Assembly (NCBI RefSeq): GCF_002775205.1
Contig: NC_036453.1
Span: 8,457,103 to 8,521,102, forward strand
Reading direction: 5' to 3'
Source of the DNA: Xiphophorus maculatus
Lineage: Eukaryota; Chordata; Actinopteri; Cyprinodontiformes; Poeciliidae
Length of the DNA: 64,000 bases
Made by a program: the position numbers and the translations under genes. Below are positions 11,400 to 23,835 of this stretch, piece after piece. The notes under the pieces were generated by a model, which searched no databases, was not told where the DNA came from, and saw only the letters and a program-made list of their open reading frames with translations. Positions within the stretch are counted from its first letter, which is position 1; the number at the start of each line of letters is the position of its first letter.

Positions 11400-13285
11400 T
11401 TATTATAGGGTATTGTTAGGGTTGACATTTTGTCAAATTAAATATTTAGAATAATCAATACGTATATTGGTCAATGTTCCAGTTATTTTTAATTAATATT
11501 CTCTTTCTGTCATGTTGTTGTTTGTTGAAGGTGAACCCAAATTCAGAGAAGCAGCAGCAGCTACTGAGTCTTTAGACGATTTAATGATGAATGGTAGAAA
11601 TAAAGATGGGCACTTACAAAAATCCAAAATCCAAAAGAACATCAAATCAGGAGACACATGGAGAAAACAAGGAAGCACAGAGGACTGAGGTAAATGAAGA
11701 TGAGGATCTGATGGGGAATGGAGACGAATGAGAGGCTAAAATACTGGGAGGAAGAGAGAGAAACCAGGCTGAAGGGCGGGGAGAAGATCTGCTGGGGAAC
11801 TGGAAGGAGAGGAAACAGGGAACTGAAAAATACTTCTGATAAAACACTAAGAGTCAAGAAAGTCTAATGAACTAGGAGAGAAAGACATGAGGGAAACAGA
11901 AACAAGGCTGATCTAACAACAATAAGAACTAAGGGACATAGAGCTAGAGAAACTAGAAGATCTGAACAATGAAATAACCTATCTAGACTAACTAAACCTA
12001 AAGTGACAAAATAAGAAAACACTACCGGGGAACTAGAAGGACTTAACTTAACTGAAACCACTAAAAAAGTGAACCTGAACTCACACATGTAAGAATAACT
12101 GAACCCAGACTGAGGAAAAAACTAAGAAATCAACTTTACTAGAGTCACTACAGGGAGGCTGAAACAAGGATAAAATACAAAATAAACTATAATCACTAAA
12201 GAAAACTCGACATGGACTCAGACATACAAGGAAACAGAACCGAAGGAACTAAAGAATAAACCCAACTAGAAACACGATGAAGGAGGAAAATAATGAAAAC
12301 GACAACAAGACAATAACCACTAAATAACCTCAAGCAATAAAACTGAAAGTGAGCTAAAAACATAATGGCACTTTCCAGCTGCTTTCAGCTCACATTATTA
12401 ATATATAATTTATGAATATATTTGTTGTTTCGGCTGATTTGCAGTTTTTTGGATGTTTGTTCCAGATTAAAGAGAATAGAATATGCTTTATTTGTATTTT
12501 TGTTATTTTCAATTTTGTGTGTAAAACTCCAGAAATTGGAAATAATTTACGTTGTTGTGTGATGACATCATTAAATATGAAATCAGAGGATCTGACCTGT
12601 TAAACTCTTATTCTGGTCATTTCTTTTTTTTCTACTTTTGACCGAGGAAACGTTAGTTAGTTCCTCTGACTTAGCAGGATGTTTGGTTTCTGCTAATTGC
12701 AGCAGCGGTTTAGCTTCTTGAAAATGGCGGCGATGGTTTGTCCCAGAGGAAATTATGCGCGATGGCTTCAGGGTGTATTTTCCGGTGGGACCGGAGCGAC
12801 ATGCCCCTCTGTCTTTATCAGACTATTTTTGTCCTCCTCACTTTCCCAGCTGATTCTCTGGCGGCTCTTTAAATCAGACGCTCCACCGTCTGATCTGAGC
12901 TTCACTTTGACTCCCAGCAGCTTCACTGCGATCCTCTGAGCAGCTAAACGAGGCTTCAAGAAACGCTTTGCAGAAACTCTGAAGAGCTGAGAACGATTCT
13001 GACGTTGGTGGAGCTCAGCTGTTCAGAACCATAAATAGCTCCGGTTTCCTCCTGATTCGGACCACATCTGGTTCTGCCTCAGCAGACCGACCTGAATCAA
13101 ACCGCTGAAGCTCTTCGGCCCACATCCTGCTGCAGGACAAACTCAGCAGCACAAGAGCAGAACCTCTGCTGGTTCTGACAGACCTGATGAGGAGATTTAA
13201 TGTGTTAGCAGTTCAGCCAGCTGAAGCTCAGACAGATTTTATTTTCTGGTTGAAATAATCAAAGTAAAAGATGAAAATGTTTGAC
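11400..13285. other. Intron 1 DNA with a purine-biased repeat-like block
   Basis: Between about 11560 and 12340 the + strand is strikingly rich in A and G (runs such as GAAACAAGGAAGC, GGAAGGAGAGGAAACAGGG) and poor in T. This looks like a degraded dispersed repeat but I cannot name it. The rest, to 13285, shows no gene; short frames such as the one from 12697 are not supported. Confidence 0.35.
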
Positions 13286-13289
13286 TTTA

Positions 13290-14547
13290 GTTGATGGATG
13301 GATGGATGGATGGATGATGGAAGGATGGATGGATGGATGGATTGATGATGGATGGATGGATGGATGATGGAAGGATGGATGGATGGATGGATGATGGAAG
13401 GATGGATGGATGGATGATGGAAGGATGGATGGATGGATGGATGGATGGATGATGGATGGATGGATGGATGGATGGATGGATGGATGGATGATGGATGGAT
13501 GGATGGATGGATGGATGGATGGATGGATGGATGTGTTAACCTTTCCTGCCCAGTCTTCTGACCGGAGGACGGTTGCCACTCACCTGCACTCAACATACAC
13601 ACCACTTACTGAGCTATCATCACATACAGTGGAGGCACTTTCCGTAACAGATGGATGGATGGATGGATGGATGGATGGATGGATGATGGAAGGATGGATG
13701 GATGGATGATGGATGGATGGATGGATGGATGGATGGATGATGGAAGGATGGATGGATGGATGGATGATGGATGGATGGATGGATGATGGATGGATGATGG
13801 AAGGATGGATGGATGGATGGATGGATGATGGATGGATGATGGAAGGATGGATGATGGAAGGATGGATGATAGATGGATGATGGAAGGATGGATGGATGGA
13901 TGATGGAAGGATGGATGATAGATGGATGATGGATGGATGATGGATGGATGGATGGATGGATGATGGATGGATGGATGGATGGATGATGGAAGGATGGATG
14001 GATGGATGGATGGATGGATGGATGATGGATGGATGGATGGATGGATGATGGATGGATGGATGATGGATGATGGAAGGATGGATGATAGATGGATGATGGA
14101 TGGATGGATGGATGGATTATGGATGGATGGATGGATGGATGGATGGATGGATGGATGGATGATGGATGGATGGATGGATGATGGATGGATGATGGATGGA
14201 TGGATGATGGATGGATGGATGATGGATGGATGGATGGATGATGGATGGATGGATGATGGATGGATGGATGATGGATGGATGGATGGATGATGGAAGGATG
14301 GATGGATGGATGATGGATGGATGATGGATGGATGGATGGATGGATGGATGATGGATGGATGGATGATAGATGGATGATGGATGGATGGATGGATGATAGA
14401 TGGATGATGGAAGGATGGATGGATGGATGATGGATGGATGATGGATGGATGGATGGATGGATGATGGATGGATGGATGGATGATGGAAGGATGGATGATA
14501 GATGGATGGCAGGATGATGGATGGGTGGATGGATGATGGATGGATGA
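13290..14547. repeat. Compound (GGAT)n satellite, ~1.25 kb
   Basis: GGAT tetramers dominate, regularly punctuated by GATGATGG and GATGGAAGG variants. The array is split once by about 110 bp of unique sequence (13535-13648). The frames through it translate as WMDG or HPSI repeats on the two strands and are not genes. The GATG motif is also the usual 3' tail motif of Rex3-type LINEs, so a retroelement tail could have seeded the array. Confidence 0.95.
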
Positions 14548-14759
14548 AGTAAATGTCTCACTGATTCTCCATTTAATCTGGTCTGTTTATGTAAAAGGTA
14601 GCGATAGCATAGTAGTACAGCTTGCTGCAACAGAAGATTAGTAAAGCAGCTTAAAATGTTTTAAATTAAGTCAAGAACCTGAATTTCTTTGTAACATAAC
14701 AGATTATATTGAATATCCTCTTAGTTTTTGCACAAGCTAGCATTAGCTATCAGTGACTA

Positions 14760-16128
14760 CAGGGCCGGCCCAAGGCATAAGCAAACTAAGCAGCCGCTTA
14801 GGGCCACCAAGGGGCCCCCTCAATGGAGCTGATTTTTTTTTTTTAGTAATAATTTCTATGTCATTATAATGTCAAAAACACACAATTTGAAGGATCTGTT
14901 TTTACAATAATATATATTTGATAATGAATGTAGAAATCTTTATTTTATGGATAAAAGAAAAAATAAATAAATTGCTCTTGGGGCCCCCTGGTGGCCGCGG
15001 TAGGTACCGCACGCTTCGCCGGTAACGAGCTGCTGTTCAGAACATCCAAAGGTCCAAAGGTCCAAAGCTCCGGTCAGAAGTTAAGTTAGTTAAACTACAG
15101 TATGTCTCAGAAAAGGACTGATCCTTCAGGGAGGGAGAAAAGAAAGAGGAAGAATAGAAAAAGCCAAGATAAAGGTTTTAATGAGTCTTGCTAATGTAAT
15201 GTAAAGATTAGTAAAGCTGCTAACAGAACATTAGCTTGATAGCGACCTGGACCGGTCCAGTTCAGCAGTAAACATTTATGCTAGAGTTTAAACTTTAAAT
15301 GAGTTGATTCTCATGGTGGCTCTGGATATTTCTGAGCTATTTTGGCTTCAAACCGTCTTTAATAAGAATAATTAAAACTTGTCAATGTTTGACATTGTTA
15401 GCTAAATGTTTGTCCTTCAGGCTACAAGCTGCTACATGATGAGCTGCTCTATGTTGTTTGCTGCTGAGCAAAATCATTTAGTGGCTAAAACATTATTTTT
15501 ACATCAACTTCTAAGTTATGAGAAACTTCTGTTAAAATCATTTGAAGGCTCAGAATCAGTCCGGTACCGGTACCGGTCCATATTCTCAGGGGAGAAAGTC
15601 TCACCTGGTATAAATTACATTTTAGCTGTTGGAGTAACGCTTAAGAGAAATGAATTTAATCAAAGGATGTCATGAATATGTGTAGAGCTGCACCGATTGC
15701 AGTTTTCTGGCCGATCCCTGGTTACCGATCTTTAAAAGCCTGACCTGCTGATTTTGATTTTGGCTGATATGAATTTTTTTTTTGTCTGAAATGTAGCAAG
15801 AAAGTCACTGAGTTGGTAACAATGGGGTGAATATTGTTAGCTGTAAACGTTCAGACCTGGTGGGCCGGTCTGTCAGTCAAACGTCTCACTGCAGAGCAGA
15901 AGAGGACAGAGATGATTTATAAACCTTTGCTGATGAAGATCAGATCAGCTTCACATGTAAGAATCAGCTGATCACGACGCCCCAAAATTAAGGAAATCAG
16001 CTCCCAGAAATCAACTGGTCGATAAACCAGTTGGCCAGTAAAAGTATCTTATATTATACATGTATATAATGTAAACAGCTAGAGATGCAATAAGTTTATA
16101 CGTAGCAGGTGTGTGAATGATCTAATGA
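14760..16128 (+). mobile_element. hAT transposon relic with transposase start (copy A)
   Basis: It starts with the inverted-repeat tip CAGGGCCGGCCC at 14760. Blocks 14760-14985 and 15868-16128 match the short copy at 43558-44181. The interval between them, missing from that copy, carries at 15102 an ATG frame MSQKRTDPSGREKRKRKNRK that resembles the basic start of zinc-finger (ZMYM/BED-like) hAT transposases and stops after about 28 codons. A separate repeat (15684-15860, also at 54828) lies in the interval. The 3' terminus is lost near 16128. This is a decayed, truncated copy. Confidence 0.65.
15684..15860. repeat. Dispersed repeat nested in the hAT relic
   Basis: The segment AGAGCTGCACCGATTGCAG, then a TTTTCTGG(C/T)CGAT segment and 'taccgatctttaaaa', recurs at 54828-54990. 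The two copies sit in unrelated surroundings, so this is an independent repeat. I could not identify a family or ends. Confidence 0.55.
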
Positions 16129-17369
16129 TTTGACGACATTCAGTTATTTAGACCAAGAAGCATCAAACCCGATGTTTTTTCATGGTTTTAATATTTTGTT
16201 TAATCGTAAATGATGAAACTGAACCGCATTTATCCTCAGACAATAAGCTAACACGCAGACAAAATAAAGAAAATCAAAATAAAAGTATGTGAAAACCTCA
16301 CTAAAATGTAAATAGTACTTTTCCTCAGTTTGTGTCTCATAAAGATGTAACTCATTGGTCCGAGAGCTGAAGCGCCGAAATGCATCTATGGGTCATTTCA
16401 TTGTCACTAAAATTGGATCAGCAGATTAACTCCAACCTGCTGATTAAAAATAATCAACAGGTTTGATTGATTGAAGGTGATCAGGTGTGAATGCAATCCC
16501 AGGTATATCAGTAGCTGCACCAAGGTGAGCCGCTACCTGAGGAGCTTTGGCTCTGATGGAGAACATGGAGCCATTGATCAGAGATCAGATTGATCTGCTG
16601 GTTTCTGAGCGTTTAGATTCATCCAGACTGATCATCCTGGAGCTCTGAGCAGAACTTAAAGCAGGTACCGGTACCGGTACCGGTCCAGCTGCAGCCGCCC
16701 GCTATGTGAATGCTCCTTCTGGACATGAAGCATCTAGTATTTACAATAATCGTCCACATTCCCACTCAGAGACTCTCTGCCTGTCTTTAAATCCGGCTGA
16801 ACGCTCTGCTGCTCTAACAGCCATTTACAGGATCTCTTTATTTTTCATTTTTTTAATTTGGATTTTTTTCTTTAAAATGTATTTTTATTTTTGTGAGGTG
16901 ACATTATGTGTCCTCAAAGCACCTTTTAAATAAAAAATATAATTATTATAAACACTTTTACAGCTTCGAACAAGGACGTTGCCATGGTTACTGCTTCACG
17001 CGGCGGCAGACTTCCGGGTATTTATACCAATTTACATTAAGATGCATTTATGGAGGCGACAGGCGGAGCAGCAGCTGCTCTGCTTCCGCAAATTAGGATT
17101 TATAAAGGAAAGGTGCGCGGCCACGGCTTTATGCATCCGATTTTTATTTTGTTCGCCGCACTTTCCTAAATTTTTCCATGCGCCAAGTTTTAGTGTGAAA
17201 ACTGCAAACTGTTTTATGCACGAGGCCCCTGACCTTTATTCGTTTTTGAGTTTTTCCTTTCTATTATTTTGTTAAAGTGTATATGTGTTTATAAAATGCT
17301 TTCATTATATTGACATTATAAACAGAAACAATAGAAAAACAAATAATTTTTTTTTCTGCATTGTTTTCT
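16129..17369. other. Intron 1 DNA, GGTACC repeats only
   Basis: No gene recognised. Short GGTACC/ACCGGT tandem runs occur at 16664-16685 (three units), with a similar run at 15561-15578. Each run is self-complementary and could form a hairpin. Confidence 0.4.
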
Positions 17370-18780
17370 AAATAGGCCTGTCATGATAGCAAATTTTGCT
17401 CAACGATTAATTGTCTCAAAAATTATTGCGATAAACGATAATATTGTTTGAAGACCTTTTTACACTGATTTAATGGAAATGATGTAATAATGCATGTGAT
17501 TTCCTGCCCAAGATAGATACACTTTATTTTCAAAAGAATATTTAACACTGGAACTGATAAACAAAACAAACAAAAACAAAATGGATTCTCAGTCTCCATT
17601 AACAAAAAATGTACTTGATAAAAACTAAACATAAAGCCAAAGTGGAAATAAATACTGCATTCAACCAAAAGATTATGAAGTCTGTATATTATGTTGCCCT
17701 TCAGTAATAATTAGATTTAAATAGAGAAGATGGCCACATCGACTACCTGATGCAATAATTCACACTACAGGATTTTTGCTCCTATTTTTCTCCTTACAAC
17801 AATCTTAGATCGTTGGTCTTTCTAAGATTGTGTGGTGTGTTACGGTAGATCGTCTTTGCCCCTCTGATCTAAATCAGGAGTTTTTCCCCACTGGGAGCTT
17901 TAACTACACCTGTTGAATGTGACAGGTAGCCAATCAGAAAGCCAGGATTCTCCTCCTGTTTTCTGAGGGGAAATTATGGAGGGGAATCCCAAACAGCTGA
18001 CACGGAGCAACAGCGGACATTGGAGATGATATGTGGAAACAACATTAATGTTTATTCAACATGCAAAGAATATAGAAATGACAAGAGGAGGAGTTGGAGC
18101 CAAATTGCTACCGCAGTTGATAAACCCGGTAACTTTTCAGCTGTTCTTCGTTAACGTGACATAAATAGGTTCTAATGATTTTCATTCAGTCAGGACTTTA
18201 CTCTGACACTAGCCACATGCATTGCAGGTAGATTGTAGTAAAGCATTGATTAATGCCTGGTTTTAAAATTAGTTCACTGAACTTGTAGCCATTCTTTTGT
18301 GCCCATTGTTGGACACCACACGGCAGGACCGAACCCGATGGAACCGTTATACCTAGGATTTCTGTCGGCTAATGTTTGGTCTGTCAGGGTTTAAAAATGG
18401 GTCGACAATCGGCCGACAGCTCTAAGATCGGGTCGTCTGCTCTGGGCTTTACACTACGGAAATGAGGTCAGAGGTCAGTGGAGAGCACCGGAGTTGAGCC
18501 TTTTTTCATTCAGTGTCATCAACAGAAAGAGGAAAAGGCCGGAAGAGACGATAATGCAGATAATTAAAATGACGTCGATAGTTTTAATTTATCGTATGAG
18601 TAATTGATTTACCGTAAACAAAGTGCATAAGTTATTATTTGTGAGCAAATCTATGCAAAAATCTTTTTTACTTTAGAGTTGAGAATCTACAATAGAAAAG
18701 TAAAATAAAATTTTAAGAGGGATTCTGAAATGAACGTTTCAGTCTTATCATGTTCCATTACTGATATCGACTCGATATTT
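17370..18780. repeat. Probable nested DNA-transposon-derived repeats
   Basis: The left part around 17375-17455 (CCTGTCATGATAGCAAATTT, ATTGCGATAAACGATAA) and the right part around 18570-18605 (TTTAATTTATCGTATGAG) carry the CGATAA/TTATCG words of a common fish MITE type in opposite orientation. Between them, 'cacactacagg' at 17762 and 'acactacgga' near 18455 may bound a second insertion. Terminal repeats and target duplications were not resolved. Confidence 0.4.
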
Positions 18781-18785
18781 TGGCT

Positions 18786-19805
18786 TGATGCAGAGATTTA
18801 GTACTGGCTCTCCACAGGGCTGTGTGCTGAGCCCCCTGCTCTATTGTCTGTACACATACGACTGCACCTCTGCCCACCACAGCAACACCATCATCAAGTT
18901 TGCTGATGACACCACAGTGGTGGGGCTCATCTCAGGAGGCGACGAGTCCGCCTACAGGGGAGAGGTGGAGCGGCTGGTGGTGTGGTGCAGGGAGAACAAT
19001 CTGCTCCTCAACAACTCAAAGACAAAAGAACTCATAATAGATTACAGGAGGAATAAAACGGACATTACACCACTAACCATTGGGGGAAAATGTGTGGAGA
19101 GGGTAGCTGATTTCCGTTTCCTGGGGGTCCACATTGAGCAGGGCCTCACATGGAACATGAACACCTTGGAGCTGATAAAAAAGGCCCAGCAAAGACTGAA
19201 CTTCCTGAGGGTTCTCAGGAGGAACAGCATCAAGGAGAAGCTGCTGGTGTCCTTCTACAAGTGCTCCATAGAGAGCATACTGACCTACTGTATCTGCGTC
19301 TGGTATAACAGCAGCACTACGGCTCAAAGGAAAGCTCTCCAAAGGGTTGTGAATACAGCCCAAAAAATCATTGGCTGCCCTCTCCCCTCACTGGAGGACC
19401 TGCACAGCGACCGCTGTCTAAGAAAAGCACAACACATCACAAAGGACACTTCTCACCCCGGACCTTCTCTGTTCACACTGCTGCCTTCAGGCAGAAGATA
19501 CAGAGCAACCAGAACCAGAACCAACGTCTCAGGGACAGTTTCTACCCGATAGCAATAACAAAACTAAATGCAATCAAAAACAACCATTAATCATCATAAA
19601 TGATGGATGTGAGAATGTGGCTGTTCTTATTTATTAGATTTTTTGTTGTTGTTTTTACCACTTATTTGTTATTTCTTACATTGTGTGTGAATTGTGAGAC
19701 AGTTATTTTTTGTTTTTAAGCATATTCACTGACTGATGGCACCTTTTGAATTTCGTTGTCCTTGTGACAATGACAATAAAGATTTATCTTATCTTATCTA
19801 TCTCT
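18786..19805 (+). mobile_element. 5'-truncated LINE (L2/Rex1 type)
   Basis: The copy begins inside the reverse transcriptase at [20 protein letters not shown], keeps the catalytic [14 protein letters not shown] box, then FRFLGVHIEQGLTWNMNTLE and the C-terminal [17 protein letters not shown]. Its frame ends at 19552. The 3' UTR ends with GTGACAATGACAATAAAG and a (TTATC)n tail to about 19805. It is the same general family as 5215-8475, but diverged. Strong 5' truncation and a short tandem tail are typical of target-primed retrotransposition. Confidence 0.85.
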
Positions 19806-21473
19806 TGCACCGCACACTGTAGAACCAAACCTCTTATATTTATGACTTTTTTAAATTGTCGGATCTGTTAGGTTTTGAAAATCTTGCCATGTAAACCAAA
19901 CATAACGTCAAACTCCAACCCACAATAAATGTACATTTCTAAATGATTTTATTGTAAATGTGTGCATGTTGGTGTCTGCAGTAGTACTAGCAGTGTAATT
20001 AGTTCCCAGTGTTCCCAGTCCTTTGTTGTATCTTTGGAGCGAACCTCTTCCCAACAGGCCTGTATTGTTGGTTTATTTTTATTTATTTATTGTTTTATTC
20101 AGAATATTGCGAGCGACAAAAAAACAGATGTTAGATGAATGGCAGCTCCCAGGACATTGTTCTGCCCAAACGAGATGAAACAGGCTAGGGCTGCCCAGCG
20201 CCACGGCCTCATCCAGCTTTTACATTCCTGCTGCACTCCGCGCGCCGTGGAGCCGAGCCGCGAGTTGCCATGGAAACCAGCGCTGCTCGCGCTCCCATAT
20301 TCCCCCGGCGAGCGCGAGAAGCTTCAGCAGAGAGGAGAGATTTACTGTCTCTATTTCTGCTGCTTTTCCTGCTTCCTCCTGCTAGCAGAGCTGCGCAGCA
20401 TCAATAGCTTCAGCTCTGATATGAGAGTTATCATGTTTGGATGTTACATAAATGGAGTCTGAGAGGTTTAAAATGGGAAAAGTGTTGAACACATGTAAAG
20501 GCTGACAGCATTTTAATCCAGGAGTGTGATCACACGTTTTACAAGCATCCAAAAGTTTATTTTATAAGTGTTTTTTAGGCCTACTGCTTTATGTTTAGCT
20601 GGCTGCTAAAGCTGCAGTAACTAATAAAATGTTTTTGTGAAATTGTCACCATGTTGAGACAGATAATCTGAACAGATCCATCTCCTTCTCAACTGATAGG
20701 TCAATTTTAACAAATATGAAAAAGAATATAGTCCTTATAAACAAATTGCAGCTTTAACAGCTGCTCGTTTATTTTCTATAATTTCTATAATACAGGAGGT
20801 TTGGGATAAAGGCAACCTAGAGTCTGAGGTTAACAATTAAGCAGAAAACTATTTAAAAAGTTTAAAAAAAAAACTGAAAAGTTGATTTTAAGAAAAATAT
20901 CAAAGGCAATTAGCTTATATTTTATAATTTATATTTAAAGGTTTAGTTTGAATTGTGTTGATAGATTTCAAGCAAAATCCCTAATACAGCCAAGTCTCAG
21001 TAAATAATGTTTTTCTGTAACTCAATTAAGTGAAAGTCATTATATAATTAATAACATATATTGTTGTTTTCAGGTGTTTATTTCTGTTAATTAATAACAC
21101 TAACCCACTGAAAGCTAATGTAAACGTGACATTTAAGATTAAAAAATTACATCAAACCAATTAAAAACATTTTTATTACATTGTGGACTTAATGAAAAGT
21201 ACGTTAAACATCTACATCAATCTGACAGACATTTTTAATTTATTGACATGTACTTGGACATCTAGTATTTACTCATTTTCAATCCCGTTTTTCTGCAGCA
21301 CAGACAAAATACTAGTTTCATGTGAAATAAAATATCTTTAAAACCGTAAAGAGAGCAGCACTAATTTAAAATACATAATGTGTGGGCATTGGAGAAAAAG
21401 CTGCGCTGGATGTTTGCTGAACTCTGAACTTTGCTTTAGACAGGCTCGATTGTGAAAAATATTTATTTTCGAC
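19806..21473 (+). other. Intron 1 DNA with a CpG-rich block at 20190-20345
   Basis: Mostly AT-rich. The block 20190-20345 is rich in CpG and in GCGCGCC/GAGCGCGAG words, unlike its surroundings. It could be an alternative promoter or exon of KCNJ6, but no donor-joined open frame links it to the channel-coding exon. Confidence 0.3.
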
Positions 21474-23110
21474 AGTTTCTCTCATCGAGGCGATTCTGGT
21501 CCACCACCCGGCGTCTCAGGGGGGGGGAAGCAGTACGGCACCAACACTGTTTATAGTGGGGATGGTGTGCTGCTGACCTCTACTCGGGACGTTGTGGGCC
21601 GGTGGGCAGAGTACTTCGAAGACCTCCTCAATCCCACCAACATGCCTTCCACTGAGGAAGCGGAGCCTGGGGACTCTGGGTTGGGCTCTCCAATCTCTGG
21701 GGACGAGGTCGCCGAGGTGGTTAAAAAGCTCCTCGGTGGCAGGGCCCCGGGGGTGGATGAGATCCGCCCGGAGCTCCTTAAGGCTCTGGATGTTGTAGGG
21801 TTGTGTTGGTTGACGCGACTCTGCAATATTGCATGGACATCGGGGGCAGTTCCCCTGGATTGGCAGACTGGGGTGGTGGTCCCCCTGTTCAAAAAGGGGG
21901 ACCGGAGGGTGTGCTCCAATTATAGAGGGGTCACACTCTTAAGCCTCCCTGGCAAGGTCTATTCAGGGGTCCTGGAGAGGAGGGTCCGTCGGATAGTCGA
22001 ACCTCGGATTCAGGAAGAGCAGGGTGGTTCTGGTTCTGGTCGTGGAACTCTGGACCAGCTCTACACCCTCGGCAGGGTCCTGGAGGGTTCTGGGAGTTCG
22101 CTCAACCAGTCTACATGTGTTTTGTGGGCTTGGAGAAGGCGTTTGACCATGTCCCTCGGGGAGCTCGGTGGGGTTCTCCGGGAGTATGGGGTACCGGGCC
22201 CTTTGATACGGGCTGTCTGGTCCGTATCAACCAGTCAGAGTCTGGTCCGCATTGCCGGCAGTAAGTCGGGCTCGTTTCCGGTGAGAGTTGGACTCCGCCA
22301 GGGCTGCCCTTTGTCACCGATTCTGTTCATCACTTTCATGGACAGAATTTCTAGACCAGCCAAGGTGTTGAGGGGATCCGATTTGGTGGCCTTAGGATCG
22401 CATGACGATCAGAGCCTCCAAATCCGAGGCCATGGTCTTGAGCCAGAAAAGGGTAGAGTGCCTTCTCAGGGTCAGGGGGGGTGTCCTGCCCCAAGTGGAG
22501 GAGTTCAAGTATCTCGGGATCTTGTTCACGAATGAGGGAAGAAGGGAGCGGGAGATCGACAGGCGGATTGGCGCAGCGTCTGCTGTCAAGCGGCGTTGTA
22601 CCGGTCCGTCGTGGTGAAGAGAGAGCTGAGCCAAAAAGCGAAGCTCTCGATTTACCGGTCGATCTACGTTCCCACCCTCATCTATGGTCATGAGCTTTGG
22701 GTCATGTCCGAAAGAACGAGATCGCGGATACAAGCGGCCGAAATGGGTTTTCTCTGTAGGGTGTCTGGGTTCTCCCTTAGAGAGAGAAGCTCAGCCATCC
22801 AGCAGGGACTCAGAGTAGAGCCACTGCTCCTTCACATCGAGAGGAGCCAGTTGAGGCTCAGGCATCTGGCCAGGATGCCTCCTGGACGCCTCCCTGGTGA
22901 GGAGTTCATGTCCCACCAGAAGGAGGGGAAGACCCAGGACACGCTGGAGGGACGATGTCTCTTGGCTGGCCTGGGAACACCTTGGGATTCCCCCGGAGGA
23001 ACTGGAACAAGTGGCTGGAGAGGGAAGTCTGGGCCTCCCTTCTGAAGCTGCGACCCGACCCAGGATAAGCAGAAGAAAATGGACGGACGGACAGACGGAG
23101 TTTCTCTCAT
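21474..23110 (+). mobile_element. Rex3/RTE-type LINE fragment, copy B, with 12-bp target duplication
   Basis: The element body is 21486-23098, flanked by perfect direct repeats AGTTTCTCTCAT (21474-21485 and 23099-23110). The coding content is that of copy A at 9795-11384: PGVDEIRPELL, VVPLFKKGDRRVCSNYRG, RQGCPLSPILFITFMDRI and the C-terminal YGHELWVM region. The catalytic ADD box is deleted at the same junction (about 22400-22403). Over 1.5 kb the encoded proteins differ from copy A at only about two or three residues. The 3' tail is GGACGGACGGACAGACGG. The target duplication shows that this copy arrived by its own retrotransposition event. Confidence 0.92.
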
Positions 23111-23639
23111 AACAGCAGGAGATAAAACTTGCCGGCCGGTTTGAACTCGTTACTGCGGATCGTTTCTCCTGCTAGCAGTGAAACGTTTCCTCTGTGGCTG
23201 TGGGACATGACGCGTTTTGCTGAATCTTCACTCTGGACTTTAAACCAAGGAGAGCCGGAGCATTTTGATTTGCCACATAGGAAACGTCCCATCAGGTGGC
23301 TCAGACTGGTCCGATGGGTCCACTGGGTCGTACTGGAAACAGGGTGCATTGTGTTTCCATGTGATTTATTTCATATAAACATAACATCACCACGTTTCAT
23401 AAAAACTAAACAGGAGTTCATTACATGATCTGATTTATTTAACTTAAAAAGGAAAGCAACAATTACTGTAATAGTTAAGATAATTCTTTCTAACTTTTAG
23501 TTCCTGCTCAGATATTGATGCAACTCAATGAAATCACAGAATTGATATCTGCTGCTGTTTTCAAATGCATAATGTTTAACTTAATCTACTAAAAATGTAA
23601 AATATTACAAAGATTTCTCCTGCTAGGCGGCCGAGGGAA

Positions 23640-23835
23640 GGATTCAAACCGAACCCTGAGGCTGCATTCGCACCAGACCTGTTTGGTCCACTTTAACCTG
23701 ACTCCGGTCCGTTTGCCTAAGTGTGAACACTAACCGACCTCTGACCCCTGACCTCTGGTCCTCCAAACCTCGGTCTGGGTTCGGTTGAAGTGAACTCTGG
23801 TTGGTTTGAATAAGAACACCAAGTGGAGCAAAGCC
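23640..23835. repeat. Possible dispersed repeat
   Basis: The run from 'gattcaaaccgaaccctg' to 'ggtttgaataagaacacc' has loosely inverted ends (GATTCAAACCGAACC against GGTTTGAAT) and GGTCCACTTTAAC-type words common in fish MITEs. No target duplication is resolved. Confidence 0.35.

Noticed and set aside
12697-12939. Open frame starting near AAAATGGCGGCGATGG
   Set aside because: No protein resemblance or splice structure; likely chance.
13228-14630. Long open frames encoding WMDG or HPSI repeats (up to 336 codons)
   Set aside because: They are translations of the GGAT satellite, open on both strands simply because the repeat contains few stop codons. Not genes.
9795-23098. Large inverted duplication joining the two Rex3 copies
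   Set aside because: Similarity stops at the element ends and copy B has its own 12-bp target duplication, so these are separate insertions.
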